NCBI RefSeq assembly: GCF_021401135.1 | Contig: NZ_JACBFO010000001.1 | Span: forward strand, 248,001-312,000 | Reading direction: 5' to 3' | DNA: 64,000 bases | Source: Azonexus sp. R2A61 | Lineage (GTDB): Bacteria; Pseudomonadota; Gammaproteobacteria; Burkholderiales; Rhodocyclaceae | Part shown: positions 1-8,372 of the stretch, in pieces | How positions within the stretch are numbered: the stretch's first letter is position 1 | Layout of the letters: each line of letters begins with the position of its first letter | Position numbers and translations under genes: made by a program | Notes under the pieces: generated by a model | Seen by the model: only the letters and a program-made list of their open reading frames with translations | What the model was told of the DNA's origin: nothing | Databases searched by the model: none

Positions 1-1
1 A

Positions 2-109
2 CTGCATCGCCTGCAGGTCGGACCCTATCCCACCCGCCTGGCCGCCGAAACCGTCGTCGAGCGCATCCGCGCCAGTCTAGGCGTCAAGCCGTCGATCGTG
101 ATCCGCTGA
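2..109 (+). CDS. SPOR-domain protein, C-terminal end only
   Basis: The window opens inside this gene. The last 35 codons read LHRLQVGPYPTRLAAETVVE..., followed by a short tail ending in VIR and a TGA stop. The pattern (L)xxVQVGPYxxRxxAExxxxRI is that of a SPOR peptidoglycan-binding repeat, which recognises denuded glycan at the division septum. In proteobacteria this ending with a terminal basic residue is common in RlpA, a septal lytic transglycosylase lipoprotein, but the catalytic part lies outside the window, so the family member cannot be fixed. It converges with the next gene, 10 bp away. Confidence 0.6.
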   Translation: MHRLQVGPYPTRLAAETVVERIRASLGVKPSIVIR

Positions 110-119
110 GCGGAGCCGC

Positions 120-1016
120 TCACCCGGCGACGCCGACCGTCGCCACGACGACGTTGCCGGCGCCCCGGTATTCGAGACGGCTGAAGCTGGTCATCCTGGC
201 CATGGCGATACCGCGCCCGTTCGGGTCGAATGCCCGCTCGGGATCGAATTCCAGGAACTTCTGCCACGCAAATCCGGCACCCTCGTCGGCAATCGTGAAT
301 TCGATCCGGTCGCCGTGCCGCTCAACCCGCACCGAGGCCATGCGCCCCTTGAACTGCGGCAGTTCGGCGCGGCGCCGGATTTCCGCCTCCCAGTCGCCCT
401 CCCACTTGAGCAGGGCCTTTTCGCGGTAGGTGATGCCGAGATTGCCGTGCTCGACGGCATTGACCATCAGATCGGACAAGCCGGGCGCCACCCGGCCCGG
501 CTCCGGACACAGGTCGGCCAGCACCGGAACCAGGCGGCTGACATCGTCGAGCGTGGCGAAACGGTACTCGGCAGCGGTCAGCAGACGCTGCGCCTCCTCG
601 AAACGCGAGGCCTGCGAACGCAGCGTCAGCCGGCCCTGGCGGTCGGCCAGCGCACCGCGGACGATGGAAATCAGCGCCTCGGGCGCATAAGGCTTGGTCA
701 GATAGTAGTAAGCGCCGGCTTCCAGCCCCTCACGCACCTGGTCGGGCGAGGAAGCCGCAGTCTGCATGATCACCGGGATTTCGGCGAAACGCTGCTCGCG
801 CTTGATCCGGCGCAGCAGTTCGAGGCCATCGAGCCCCGGCATCAGGCGGTCAAGGATGACCAGCGCGAAATCCGCCGTTTCGTCCTGCAGCCGATCCCAC
901 GCGGCGAGCGGATCGCTGTAGGTCTCGAGGGTGACGTTCTCTTCCTCGAGGAAATTCTCGATCAGCAACAGGTTGAGCGGTTCGTCATCGACGACGAGGA
1001 CACGCTGACTGGACAT
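120..1016 (-). CDS. Response regulator with receiver domain and C-terminal anti-sigma-like HATPase
   Basis: This 298-residue protein starts at an ATG (1016) preceded by CCGGAG; a longer frame to 1076 exists but lacks a site. Residues 5-125 form a receiver domain: acidic pair D10-D11, phospho-acceptor D56 (ILDRLMPGLDG), T86 and K108 (LTKP). Residues 170-298 resemble the RsbW/SpoIIAB type of ATPase fold, with an N-box-like LMVNAVEHGN, DEGAGF and GRGIAMAR. Such proteins usually act in partner-switching or as phosphorylation-controlled kinases of an anti-anti-sigma factor; no partner gene is visible here. It is divergent from ubiU. Confidence 0.8.
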   Translation of the reverse strand: MSSQRVLVVDDEPLNLLLIENFLEEENVTLETYSDPLAAWDRLQDETADFALVILDRLMPGLDGLELLRRIKREQRFAEIPVIMQTAASSPDQVREGLEAGAYYYLTKPYAPEALISIVRGALADRQGRLTLRSQASRFEEAQRLLTAAEYRFATLDDVSRLVPVLADLCPEPGRVAPGLSDLMVNAVEHGNLGITYREKALLKWEGDWEAEIRRRAELPQFKGRMASVRVERHGDRIEFTIADEGAGFAWQKFLEFDPERAFDPNGRGIAMARMTSFSRLEYRGAGNVVVATVGVAG

Positions 1017-1069
1017 GCCGGACTCCGGAAGCGAAGCGGGGAGAACGCATGCTAGCACGGCAACCGGCT

Positions 1070-1110
1070 TTGACAAGGATCAATGGCAAGCGGCGACGGC
1101 TGGCTATACT
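1070..1110 (+). promoter_or_regulatory. Probable FNR/Anr-type activated promoter of ubiUVT
   Basis: TTGAC-AAGG-ATCAA (1070-1083) matches the FNR consensus TTGAT-N4-ATCAA with one mismatch. A good -10 hexamer, TATACT, follows at 1105-1110. A start site near 1117-1118 puts the box centre (1076.5) at about -41, the class II FNR position. No TTGACA-like -35 sits at the usual 17-bp spacing from this -10, which fits an activator-dependent promoter. The downstream genes belong to oxygen-independent ubiquinone synthesis. Confidence 0.65.
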
Positions 1111-1137
1111 GCCCGATTCAGCTTTTCGACGCGAATC

Positions 1138-2145
1138 ATGTCTTCCCTGCCCGATCTCGTCTGCCCGGCCGGCAGCCTGCCGGCCCTCAAGGCGGCCGTC
1201 GACAACGGTGCCGACACCGTCTACCTCGGTTTCAAGAACGATACCAACGCCCGCAATTTCGCCGGTCTGAACTTCGATGCAAAGACCATGGCCGAAGGCA
1301 TCCGTTACGCCCACGGCAAAGGCCGCGAAGTGCTGATGGCGATCAACACCTTCCCGCAGGCCGGCCGCGTCGACCATTGGCGACATGCCGTCGACAACGC
1401 CGTCGACCTCGGCGTGGACGCCATCATCCTGGCCGATGTCGGGCTGCTCGACTATGCCCGCAACAAGCACCCGCAGCAGCGTCTGCACCTGTCGGTGCAG
1501 GGCTCGGCCACCAGCTACGAGGCGATCAATTTCTGCCAGCGCGAATTCGACATCCGCCGCGCGGTACTGCCGCGGGTGCTCACGCTGGCCCAGGTCGAAA
1601 ACGTGATCCGCAACACCACGGTCGAAATCGAGGTGTTCGGCTTCGGCAGCCTGTGCGTGATGAACGAAGGCCGGTGCTGGCTGTCGTCCTACGCCTGCGG
1701 CGAATCGCCGAATACCGTCGGCGCCTGCTCGCCGGCCAAGTACGTCAAATGGGACAAGCAGCCCGGGGCCATGGAAACGCGGCTCAACGGCATCCTGATC
1801 GACCGCTTCGCCGACGACGAACCGGCCGGCTATCCGACGCTGTGCAAGGGCCGCTTCGACGTGCAGGGCGAAACCTATTACGCGCTCGAGGAACCGACCA
1901 GCCTGAACGTGCTGGAAATCCTGCCGGAGATCATCCGGATCGGCGTCCGGGCGATCAAGATCGAAGGCCGCCAGCGCAGCCCGGCCTACGTCACGCAGGT
2001 CACCCGAACCCTGCGCGCGGCGCTCGACAGCTTGCGCGACGGCGCCGGCCGCTATCAGGTCAAACCGGGCTGGCAGGCCGAGCTGGCCAAGGTCTCGGAA
2101 GGCAGCCAGGCCACGCTGGGCGCCTACAACCGGCCATGGAGATAA
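1138..2145 (+). CDS. ubiU: UbiU, O2-independent ubiquinone hydroxylation protein (U32 peptidase family)
   Basis: This 335-residue U32-family protein works with UbiV in oxygen-independent hydroxylation of the ubiquinone ring, and the UbiUV complex carries 4Fe-4S clusters. The four expected cluster cysteines are visible at C173 (GSLC), C180 (GRC), C197 and C236 (YPTLCKG). Their spacing is the same as I recall for E. coli UbiU. The N-terminus [22 protein letters not shown] is typical of U32 proteins. The ATG at 1138 was chosen because the upstream extension overlaps the promoter and lacks a plausible beginning. It is followed by ubiV after 4 bp and then ubiT. Confidence 0.93.
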   Translation: MSSLPDLVCPAGSLPALKAAVDNGADTVYLGFKNDTNARNFAGLNFDAKTMAEGIRYAHGKGREVLMAINTFPQAGRVDHWRHAVDNAVDLGVDAIILADVGLLDYARNKHPQQRLHLSVQGSATSYEAINFCQREFDIRRAVLPRVLTLAQVENVIRNTTVEIEVFGFGSLCVMNEGRCWLSSYACGESPNTVGACSPAKYVKWDKQPGAMETRLNGILIDRFADDEPAGYPTLCKGRFDVQGETYYALEEPTSLNVLEILPEIIRIGVRAIKIEGRQRSPAYVTQVTRTLRAALDSLRDGAGRYQVKPGWQAELAKVSEGSQATLGAYNRPWR

Positions 2146-2149
2146 ACCC

Positions 2150-3034
2150 GTGAAACTGTCGCTCGGACCCCTGCTGTTCTTCTGGCCGAAGGCCGAAGTG
2201 CTCGAATTCTATGCCGGCATCGCCGAGAATCCGGCCATCGACACCGTTTATGTCGGCGAAGTCGTCTGCTCGCGCCGCCAGCAACTGCGCACTACCGACT
2301 GGATCGGCCTGGCGCGCGACCTGCGCGACGCCGGCAAGGAAGTCGTCGTTTCGGCGCAGGCGCTGCTCGAATCGGAAAGCGACCTGAAGGCATTGCGCCG
2401 GCTGGTGGACGATGCCGGCTGCCAGGTCGAAGCCAACGACCTTGGCGCGGTCAACCTGGTCGCCGGCAAGAATTTCGTCGCCGGACCGCACCTGAACATC
2501 TACAACGAGGCGACGCTGGCTAGCTTCGCCCGCTACGGCATGCGCCGCTGGGTGCCGCCGCTGGAAGCGCCGCGCACGCTGATCGAAGCGCTGCACCGCA
2601 GCCGGCCGGCCGGCGTCGAAACCGAAGTCTTCGCCTTCGGCAAGCTGCCGCTGGCCTTCTCGGCACGCTGTTTCACCGCGCGTCACTACGAACTGAACAA
2701 GGACGACTGCCAGTTCCGTTGCCTCGACCATCCCGAGGGGCTGACGCTGAAAACGCGCGAAGGCCAGGATTTCCTGTGCATCAACGGCATCCAGACCATG
2801 TCGGCGCAAACCTACTGTCTGCTCGATGCGATGCCCGAACTGCTGGCGCTGGAGATCGACGCCGTGCGTCTGAGCCCGCAACAGGACGGCATGACCGACA
2901 TCATCGCCGCCTTCGACGCGGCGAGAAATCGCCGGATTCCTGCGGTCGACCGCAGCCTTTGGGCCAAAAACGGCCTCGTTGACGGCTACTGGCATGGCGA
3001 TGCCGGCATCGCGCAACACCTGATTCCTTCCTGA
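2150..3034 (+). CDS. ubiV: UbiV, O2-independent ubiquinone hydroxylation partner
   Basis: This 294-residue U32-family protein starts at GTG only 4 bp after the ubiU stop. Cluster ligands are visible at C40 (EVVCSRR), C174 ([10 protein letters not shown]), C187 (KDDCQFRC) and C191. The 13-4 spacing of the last three is that of known UbiV proteins. The gene contains an exact CTGCGGTCGACCGCAG palindrome at 2940-2955, encoding AVDRS, one of many copies in the window. It is translationally close to ubiU and ubiT and surely co-transcribed with them. Confidence 0.93.
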   Translation: MKLSLGPLLFFWPKAEVLEFYAGIAENPAIDTVYVGEVVCSRRQQLRTTDWIGLARDLRDAGKEVVVSAQALLESESDLKALRRLVDDAGCQVEANDLGAVNLVAGKNFVAGPHLNIYNEATLASFARYGMRRWVPPLEAPRTLIEALHRSRPAGVETEVFAFGKLPLAFSARCFTARHYELNKDDCQFRCLDHPEGLTLKTREGQDFLCINGIQTMSAQTYCLLDAMPELLALEIDAVRLSPQQDGMTDIIAAFDAARNRRIPAVDRSLWAKNGLVDGYWHGDAGIAQHLIPS

Positions 3035-3046
3035 CCGGAGCCCGCC

Positions 3047-3508
3047 ATGAGCGCCTTCCAGATTCCGAAATTCCGCCTGCCCGCCTTCGTCGCGACGATC
3101 GGCAGCCGCCTGCCGCAATGGCCGCACTCGCTGCACATGGCAGCGGCACTGAACCTCGTGCTGAAGCTCAAATTGCTGCCGGAAGACACGTTGACCGCAC
3201 TGGAAGACAAGCTGTTCCGCGTGCACGTCCGCGACACCGGCGGCATCGCCCACTACACCTATCGCGACGGTTTGTTCCGCCCGGTCTTCCAGCCGGCGCG
3301 CGAACCGGACCTGGCCTTTGCCGCCAACCTGTCGGCCTACCTGCAGCTGCTCACCCGCCAGGAAGACCCGGACACGCTGTTCTTCAACCGCGAACTGGAA
3401 ATCACCGGCGACACGGAACTGGGCCTGATCGTCAAGAACATGCTCGACGCCATCGAGTTCTCACAGCTCCGTCCGCGCCTGCCCGGGCTGCCGCTGGCCG
3501 GCCACTGA
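3047..3508 (+). CDS. ubiT: UbiT, SCP2-domain accessory factor for anaerobic ubiquinone synthesis
   Basis: This 153-residue protein lies 12 bp after ubiV. It has a sterol-carrier-protein-2-like fold, with HSLHMAAALNLVLKLKLLPEDTLTALEDKLFRVHVRDTG near the N-terminus and ELEITGDTELGLIVKNMLD near the end, as in the UbiJ/UbiT lipid-binding family. UbiT replaces UbiJ under anaerobic conditions. Position in a ubiU-ubiV-ubiT operon makes the assignment firm. The gene order differs from E. coli, where ubiT is divergent from ubiUV. Confidence 0.9.
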   Translation: MSAFQIPKFRLPAFVATIGSRLPQWPHSLHMAAALNLVLKLKLLPEDTLTALEDKLFRVHVRDTGGIAHYTYRDGLFRPVFQPAREPDLAFAANLSAYLQLLTRQEDPDTLFFNRELEITGDTELGLIVKNMLDAIEFSQLRPRLPGLPLAGH

Positions 3509-3513
3509 TTTTT

Positions 3514-3545
3514 CCCGGTTTCTGCGGTCGACCGCAGAAACCGGG
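3514..3545. repeat. 32-bp perfect palindrome with GCGGTCGACCGC core
   Basis: The left half CCCGGTTTCTGCGGTC is followed directly by its exact reverse complement, with no loop. It lies between the convergent ubiT and OmpA-like genes. There is no T-run on either side, so a standard Rho-independent terminator is not obvious, although the hairpin could act as one or as an RNA-end protector. It belongs to the window-wide TGCGGTCGACCGCA family. Confidence 0.85.
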
Positions 3546-3559
3546 CAGAAATGCCGGAC

Positions 3560-4225
3560 TCAGCGGGCCGGCGCACTCTCGGCGACGAAGATCTCGACCC
3601 GGCGGTTCTTCGCCCGGCCGGCCGCCGTCGTGTTGTCGGCCAGCGGTTCGTGCGAGCCGCGACCGTCGATGCTCATCCGGCTCATCGCCACACCGCGCGA
3701 ACTCAGGTAATCGCGCGTCGCCGCGGCGCGATTGACCGACAACGGATTGTTGACCGCATCCGAACCGGTACTGTCGGTATGCCCGACAACGGTCACCCGC
3801 GTCACCGCATGCTGGTTCAGCGTCGTCGCGATCTGGTCGAGCACCGGCCGCATCGCCGGCTTGATGTCGTAGCGGCCGGTATCGAAGGAAACGTCGCTCG
3901 GAATGTCCAGCTTCAACTGGTTGTCGGCCGTCTGGCTGACTTCGATGCCGGAACCGCGCGTCGCCTGCTCCATCGCCGCGCGCTGTTCCTGCATGCGCTT
4001 GGACCACAGATAGGTCCCGCCGCCGCCGATCGCCGCGCCGGCCACCGCACCGATCGCCACGCCCTTGCCGCGATCCGAGCGGCTCGACGTGGCGGCGCCG
4101 ATCAAGGCACCGGCCACCGCACCGATGGCGGCACCGGTCGAGGTGTCGCGCTGGGTTTCGTCCATGTTCGCGCAACCGCTGACGGCCAGACTGACGGCGG
4201 TCAGCGCGATGATCGTATGACGCAT
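3560..4225 (-). CDS. OmpA-family lipoprotein with glycine-zipper segment (YiaD-like)
   Basis: This 221-residue protein begins MRHTIIALTAVSLAVSGC, a lipoprotein signal with lipobox AVSGC; an AGGAGA site precedes the ATG. Two glycine-zipper stretches follow (GAAIGAVAGALIG and AIGAVAGAAIGGGG). From about residue 105 there is an OmpA C-terminal peptidoglycan-binding domain (VTVVGHTDSTGSDAVN and AGRAKNRRVEIFV). The architecture matches YiaD-type outer-membrane lipoproteins that anchor the outer membrane to the wall. It is a single gene, downstream of phaC on the same strand but separated from it by a terminator. Confidence 0.85.
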   Translation of the reverse strand: MRHTIIALTAVSLAVSGCANMDETQRDTSTGAAIGAVAGALIGAATSSRSDRGKGVAIGAVAGAAIGGGGTYLWSKRMQEQRAAMEQATRGSGIEVSQTADNQLKLDIPSDVSFDTGRYDIKPAMRPVLDQIATTLNQHAVTRVTVVGHTDSTGSDAVNNPLSVNRAAATRDYLSSRGVAMSRMSIDGRGSHEPLADNTTAAGRAKNRRVEIFVAESAPAR

Positions 4226-4282
4226 GTTCTCTCTCCTGATTTCCGATGGTCGCTTCGCCCGCAAACCGACGAAGCACAACGC

Positions 4283-4304
4283 AAAAGGGGGCCGGTCGGC
4301 CCCC
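4283..4304 (-). terminator. Rho-independent terminator after phaC
   Basis: On the minus strand the stem GGGGGCC / GGCCCCC (7 bp, 4287-4293 with 4298-4304, loop GACC) is followed by TTTT. It lies 25 bp past the phaC stop and before the promoter region of the OmpA-like lipoprotein. Confidence 0.8.
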
Positions 4305-4328
4305 TGTATTCACCGACCCGGATTGCGG

Positions 4329-6161
4329 TCAGTCCTTCTTCTGGGCATCCAGACGGAATTTGACATACGAACCCGGCGCCGGTTCGATGACCTTCAGCGC
4401 ACCGGCCTCGGGCTTGCGCGCCGCTACCTTGGCGGAACCGCCCGGCAACGCGGTCACCCACTGGTGCCAGTGCGTCCACCAGGAACCGGCGTTCTGCGTG
4501 GCACCGGCCAGGAAATCATCCGGGCTTTCCGGCAAGTTGCCGTCGGTCGCATCGTTGGTCCAGTAACCGTACTTGTTGGCGGCCGGCGGATTGACGATAC
4601 CGGCGATGTGGCCGGAACCGCCGAGCACGAACTTGGTCTTGCCGGTCGGCAGGCGGGCGCCGATGTAGGTGCTCTTCCACGGCGCGATGTGGTCTTCGAT
4701 GGTCGAGATGAAGTAGCACGGCGTCTTGACCTTGGTGATGTCGATCTTGACGCCGCCCAGCGTCACGCCGCCCGGATCCTTCAGCTTGTTCTCGAGGTAC
4801 ATGTTGCGCAGGTAGAAGCTGTGCATCGCCTTCGGCATGCGCGTCGAGTCGGAGTTCCAGTAGAGCAGGTCGAACGGGAACGGATCCTTGCCCATCAGGT
4901 AGTTGTTGACCACGAAGGACCAGATCAGGTCGTTGGCGCGCAGCATGTTGAAGGTGCCGGCCATTTCCGAGCCTTCGAGGAAACCGCGCTTCTCCATCTT
5001 CTTCTCGAGCCCCTCGATCGTGCCTTCGTCGAGGAAGACCGACAGTTCGCCCGGATCGGAGAAATCGAGCATGGTCGTGAAGAAGGTTGCCGAATTGACG
5101 CGCTTGTCCTTCTTGGCGGCCATGTAGGCCAGCGTGGACATGGTCAGGGTGCCGCCGATGCAGTAAGCCGCCAGGTTGACCGAATCCTCGCCGGTCTGCG
5201 TACAGACCTGGGTGATCGCTTCGAGTGTGCCCTTGAGCATGTAGTCCTCGAAGCTGATGTCGGCCATCTTCTCGTCCGGGTTGACCCAGGAGATGATGAA
5301 GGTGGTGTGCCCCTGATCGGTCGCCCACTTGACCATCGAGTTCTTGTCGCGCAGATCGAGGATGTAATACTTGTTGATCCACGGCGGCACGATCAGGAAG
5401 GGCTTCTTGTACTGTTCCGGCGTCGTCGGATCGTACTGGATCAGCTGGAACAGTTCGTTCTGGTAAACCACCTTGCCCGGCGTCGTGGCGACATTCTTGC
5501 CCATCTCGAAGGCCGTGGTGTCGGTCATCCGGATACGCAGCTGACCATCGTCGGTCATGTCGTTGAGCAGGTTGTTCAAGCCCTTGATCAGGTTCTGGCC
5601 GTGGCTCTTGACCGTCTCGCGGAAGACTTCCGGGTTGGTCAGCGCAAAGTTCGACGGCGACAGCGCATCGATGTACTGACGCGTGAAGAAATTGACCTTC
5701 TGCTGGGTCGACTCGTCCAGGCCGTCGGTCCCGGCAACCGTGTCATGGATGTGACGGGCGGCGATCAGGTAGGACTGCTTGACGAAGTCGAACAGGAAAT
5801 GCTGCTCCCAATCCTCGTCCTTGAAGCGCTTGTCGCCCTTCTGCGGCACGGCGACCGGCTCGGCGCCGGGCATCCCGAGCATCTTCATCATCGAGCCCTG
5901 CCACAGCGAGAAGTAATCCCACATCATGTTCATCTGGGCCTGGGCCAGCTTGTAGGGATTGGCCATCAGGCGGGCCGACAGGTCCATGAAGGCCTTGGCC
6001 ACCCCCATCTCGTCGGACGGCGTCTCGACGCCGTCCTTGGCCTTCTTCTCCATGAACTGGGTGATGATGCGCGAAGCGCGCTGGGCGACCTCGGCATAGG
6101 TCTTGGCCATTTCGGCCGGATTGGGCAGATGGACGCCCGGTTCTTCGGTTTGCTGCGACAT
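4329..6161 (-). CDS. phaC: Class I poly(3-hydroxyalkanoate) synthase
   Basis: This 610-residue alpha/beta-hydrolase-fold synthase polymerises 3-hydroxyacyl-CoA into PHA at granule surfaces. The nucleophile C334 lies in NLAAYCIGGTLTMS, the general-base region is D490 (IEDHIAPW) and H518 is in GGSGHIAGI. The spacing resembles Cupriavidus PhaC. The first Gly of the usual G-x-C-x-G-G lipase-like box is Ala. The N-terminal DWEQHFLFDFVKQSYLIAARHI region is typical of class I. The start at 6161 has a GAGGGAG site. No phaA, phaB or phasin gene is adjacent; a hydrolase gene lies 19 bp upstream. Confidence 0.93.
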   Translation of the reverse strand: MSQQTEEPGVHLPNPAEMAKTYAEVAQRASRIITQFMEKKAKDGVETPSDEMGVAKAFMDLSARLMANPYKLAQAQMNMMWDYFSLWQGSMMKMLGMPGAEPVAVPQKGDKRFKDEDWEQHFLFDFVKQSYLIAARHIHDTVAGTDGLDESTQQKVNFFTRQYIDALSPSNFALTNPEVFRETVKSHGQNLIKGLNNLLNDMTDDGQLRIRMTDTTAFEMGKNVATTPGKVVYQNELFQLIQYDPTTPEQYKKPFLIVPPWINKYYILDLRDKNSMVKWATDQGHTTFIISWVNPDEKMADISFEDYMLKGTLEAITQVCTQTGEDSVNLAAYCIGGTLTMSTLAYMAAKKDKRVNSATFFTTMLDFSDPGELSVFLDEGTIEGLEKKMEKRGFLEGSEMAGTFNMLRANDLIWSFVVNNYLMGKDPFPFDLLYWNSDSTRMPKAMHSFYLRNMYLENKLKDPGGVTLGGVKIDITKVKTPCYFISTIEDHIAPWKSTYIGARLPTGKTKFVLGGSGHIAGIVNPPAANKYGYWTNDATDGNLPESPDDFLAGATQNAGSWWTHWHQWVTALPGGSAKVAARKPEAGALKVIEPAPGSYVKFRLDAQKKD

Positions 6162-6180
6162 TTTTGAAACTCCCTCTCTG

Positions 6181-7221
6181 TCAGTGCGCGGCGGGTTTGC
6201 TCGACAACCGCGAATAGCGAATGATGCCGTCACCGTCGACCGTTTTCGACAGTCGACCGGCGTGTTCCAGATAGTTCAGATGAGCAATCGCTTCACCCAT
6301 CGCGAACATGGTTTGGTGTGTATCGAGCGCCCGACCGAACAACACGTCGAGCAACCCGGCCGCGCTCTGTGGCGCTTGATCACAGCTATTCTCCAGCGCA
6401 TGCAATCGTTCTTCGTGGTGCGCATGCAATGCACCCACCCGTGCCTGCACGCCATGAAAGGGCAGGCCGTGTGAAGGTAACACCAGCGTCTGTTCCGGAA
6501 TTTCGCGAGCCATGTCGTCGAGCGACTCGAGATACCAGCGCAAGGCATCGGCATCCGGCGTCGCGGCAAAAACACTGACGTTCGTCGAAATCTTTGGCAG
6601 CAGCATGTCGCCAGAAATTAACACGCCCTGTTCGGCACAGTAAAGCGCCATATGCTCCGGCGAATGGCCATGGCCGATCAATATTCGCCAGACCTTGCCG
6701 TCGACCGCAAGAAGGTCGCCCTGCTTGAGTCGGTGGTAGTACGTCGGCAACCCCGGGACGCTGCGTCGGTAACCCGACCCGCGGGTCGCGAACTTGGCCA
6801 GCAGTTCCTCGCCCAGGCCATGCTGGCGGAACTGCTCGACCATGTAGCGGGCACCGTGACCGCCGACCTCGTTCCACACCGCATGCGCGGTGAGGAATTC
6901 GCCGCAGGTCATCCACAGCGCGGCCCCGGTTTCCGCCAGCAGCCAGTCGGCCAGCCCCAAGTGATCGGGATGGAAGTGCGTGACCACCAGGCGCGTCACC
7001 GGCCCGTCGAGCGATTGCAGGATGCTGCGCCAGGTTTCGCGTACGCCGTCGTCCGGAAACCCCGTATCGACGATGCACCAGCCATTGCCGTCGCGCAGCA
7101 GCCAGAGGTTGATGTGGTTGAGCTGGAACGGCAACGGCATGCGCAGCCAGAAGATGCCCGGCGCGACTTCGCGCAGTTCGCCGGCGGCCGGAACTTCCGG
7201 AAAGGGGTAATGCAGGGACAT
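6181..7221 (-). CDS. Metallo-beta-lactamase-fold hydrolase
   Basis: This 346-residue protein has the MBL signature THFHPDHLG (HxHxDH) near residue 90, preceded by WCIVDTGFPDDG; the later zinc ligand is in LIGHGHSPEHM. The C-terminal helical region is like that of glyoxalase II-type and related MBL hydrolases placed beside phaC or acyl-CoA genes. Its substrate cannot be read from the sequence. It lies directly upstream of phaC on the same strand and is probably co-transcribed with it. It is divergent from the MerR-type gene, so that regulator may control it. Confidence 0.85.
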   Translation of the reverse strand: MSLHYPFPEVPAAGELREVAPGIFWLRMPLPFQLNHINLWLLRDGNGWCIVDTGFPDDGVRETWRSILQSLDGPVTRLVVTHFHPDHLGLADWLLAETGAALWMTCGEFLTAHAVWNEVGGHGARYMVEQFRQHGLGEELLAKFATRGSGYRRSVPGLPTYYHRLKQGDLLAVDGKVWRILIGHGHSPEHMALYCAEQGVLISGDMLLPKISTNVSVFAATPDADALRWYLESLDDMAREIPEQTLVLPSHGLPFHGVQARVGALHAHHEERLHALENSCDQAPQSAAGLLDVLFGRALDTHQTMFAMGEAIAHLNYLEHAGRLSKTVDGDGIIRYSRLSSKPAAH

Positions 7222-7306
7222 GATTTTCCGATGTAAGGGACGAGAACCAAATTACCACATGGCCGCAGATTGAAAAAAGCCCGGCCTTCTGCTTAACTCG
7301 GCGCCC

Positions 7307-7726
7307 ATGTCAGACGACGTTCAAAGCCCGCCCGCCGCCACCTTCGGCATTTCCGACCTCGCCCGCGAATTCGGCATCACGCCGCGGACGATCCGCTTCT
7401 GGGAAGACCAGGGCATCCTGGCGCCGCAGCGCGAGGGGCAAAAACGCATCTTCGCCCGGCGCGACCGCGCCCGCTTGAAGATGGCCCTGCGCGGCAAGCG
7501 GTTGGGGCTGACGCTGGCCGAGATCAAGGATCTGATCGACATGTACGGCTCGACCGCCGACGAAACACCCCAGCTGCAGCAATGCCTGCGCCTGATGGCC
7601 AAGCGGCGTCAGGTCCTGCAGCAACAGCGCGAGGACATCGAGGCGATGCTGGCGGAACTCGATCAGTTCGAACGGCAATGCCGGGAAATCCTGACCCGCC
7701 GCGACGCCGGTCACGACCACCGCTGA
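7307..7726 (+). CDS. MerR-family transcriptional regulator, LiuR-like
   Basis: This 139-residue protein has an N-terminal MerR winged helix: FGISDLAREFGITPRTIRFWEDQGIL, then RIFARRDRARLKMALRGKRLGLTLAEIKDLIDMY. The RDRxRLKxxLRGKRLG segment is characteristic of LiuR, regulator of leucine/isovalerate and fatty-acid degradation in beta- and gamma-proteobacteria. The C-terminus is a coiled-coil dimerisation helix with no metal-binding cysteine cluster, so this is not a metal sensor. A catabolic cluster with thiolase, acyl-CoA dehydrogenase and HMG-CoA lyase begins 2.7 kb downstream. The LiuR assignment is from motif memory. Confidence 0.75.
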   Translation: MSDDVQSPPAATFGISDLAREFGITPRTIRFWEDQGILAPQREGQKRIFARRDRARLKMALRGKRLGLTLAEIKDLIDMYGSTADETPQLQQCLRLMAKRRQVLQQQREDIEAMLAELDQFERQCREILTRRDAGHDHR

Positions 7727-7733
7727 ACCGCCG

Positions 7734-8372
7734 TCAATCCAGGCCCGACGGATCGGCACGCAGGATCAGGCGAGCCAGTTCGGCGGCACTGCCGGTGTCG
7801 GTCTTTTCCATGATGTGCTGACGATGCACATGGACGGTGTTCTCGCTGATCCCCAGATCGCGTGCCACTTCCTTGTTGGCCAACCCGAGTGCGACCTGTT
7901 TCGCCACCTCGCTCTCCCGCGGCGACAGGCGGGCCAGCAGTTCGCGGGCCCCCTGGCAGCGTCGGCTGGCCTGGTGGCGCTCGCAGCTCAGCTGGATCGC
8001 ACGCTCAACGGCATCCAGCATCTGCTGGTCCTTGAACGGTTTCTGCAAAAAATCGACGGCGCCTTCCTTCATCGCCTGCACCGCCAGGTCGACATCGCCA
8101 TGGCCGGTCATGAACAGCACCGGAAACAGCGATTGTGCGGCCTTCAGGCGGCGCTGCAGTTCGAGTCCGGAAAGGCGCGGCATGCGGATGTCCAGCACCA
8201 GGCAACCACCGGCGGCCGGCAGTTCCGGCGCGGCCTCGAGAAAGGCTTCGGCCGACGCATGGCCGACCGCCTGCCAGCCCATCGATTCGAGCAGGAAGAC
8301 CAGCGAACGGCGAAACGGCGCCTCATCGTCGACGACATGGATGACCGGCGTGGCGGTAGCGGCTTGCATCAT
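7734..8372 (-). CDS. FixJ/TtrR-type response regulator
   Basis: This 212-residue regulator has a receiver domain (D15-D16, phospho-acceptor D61, T89, K111 in LQKPF) and a LuxR-type HTH (LSPRESEVAKQVALGLANKEVARDLGISENTVHVHRQHI). The start overlaps the stop of the sensor kinase gene by 4 bp (ATGA), so the two are translationally coupled. The layout of PhnD-like sensor plus FixJ-like regulator is that of TtrS/TtrR (tetrathionate) and its relatives, but no tetrathionate reductase gene is in view. The target genes are therefore unknown. Confidence 0.9.
   Translation of the reverse strand: MMQAATATPVIHVVDDEAPFRRSLVFLLESMGWQAVGHASAEAFLEAAPELPAAGGCLVLDIRMPRLSGLELQRRLKAAQSLFPVLFMTGHGDVDLAVQAMKEGAVDFLQKPFKDQQMLDAVERAIQLSCERHQASRRCQGARELLARLSPRESEVAKQVALGLANKEVARDLGISENTVHVHRQHIMEKTDTGSAAELARLILRADPSGLD

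Noticed and set aside
1070..1075. TTGACA as a sigma-70 -35 element for ubiU
   Set aside because: It is 29 bp from the TATACT -10, too far for sigma-70. The same bases fit better as half of an FNR-type box.
4224..6167. Very long open frame antisense to phaC, and similar long antisense frames opposite the GNAT-CA, ABC-F and mnmH/selD genes
   Set aside because: High-GC codon usage leaves the opposite strand open. The translations are Arg/Gly/Pro/Val-rich without domains, and the opposite frames are clear known genes.
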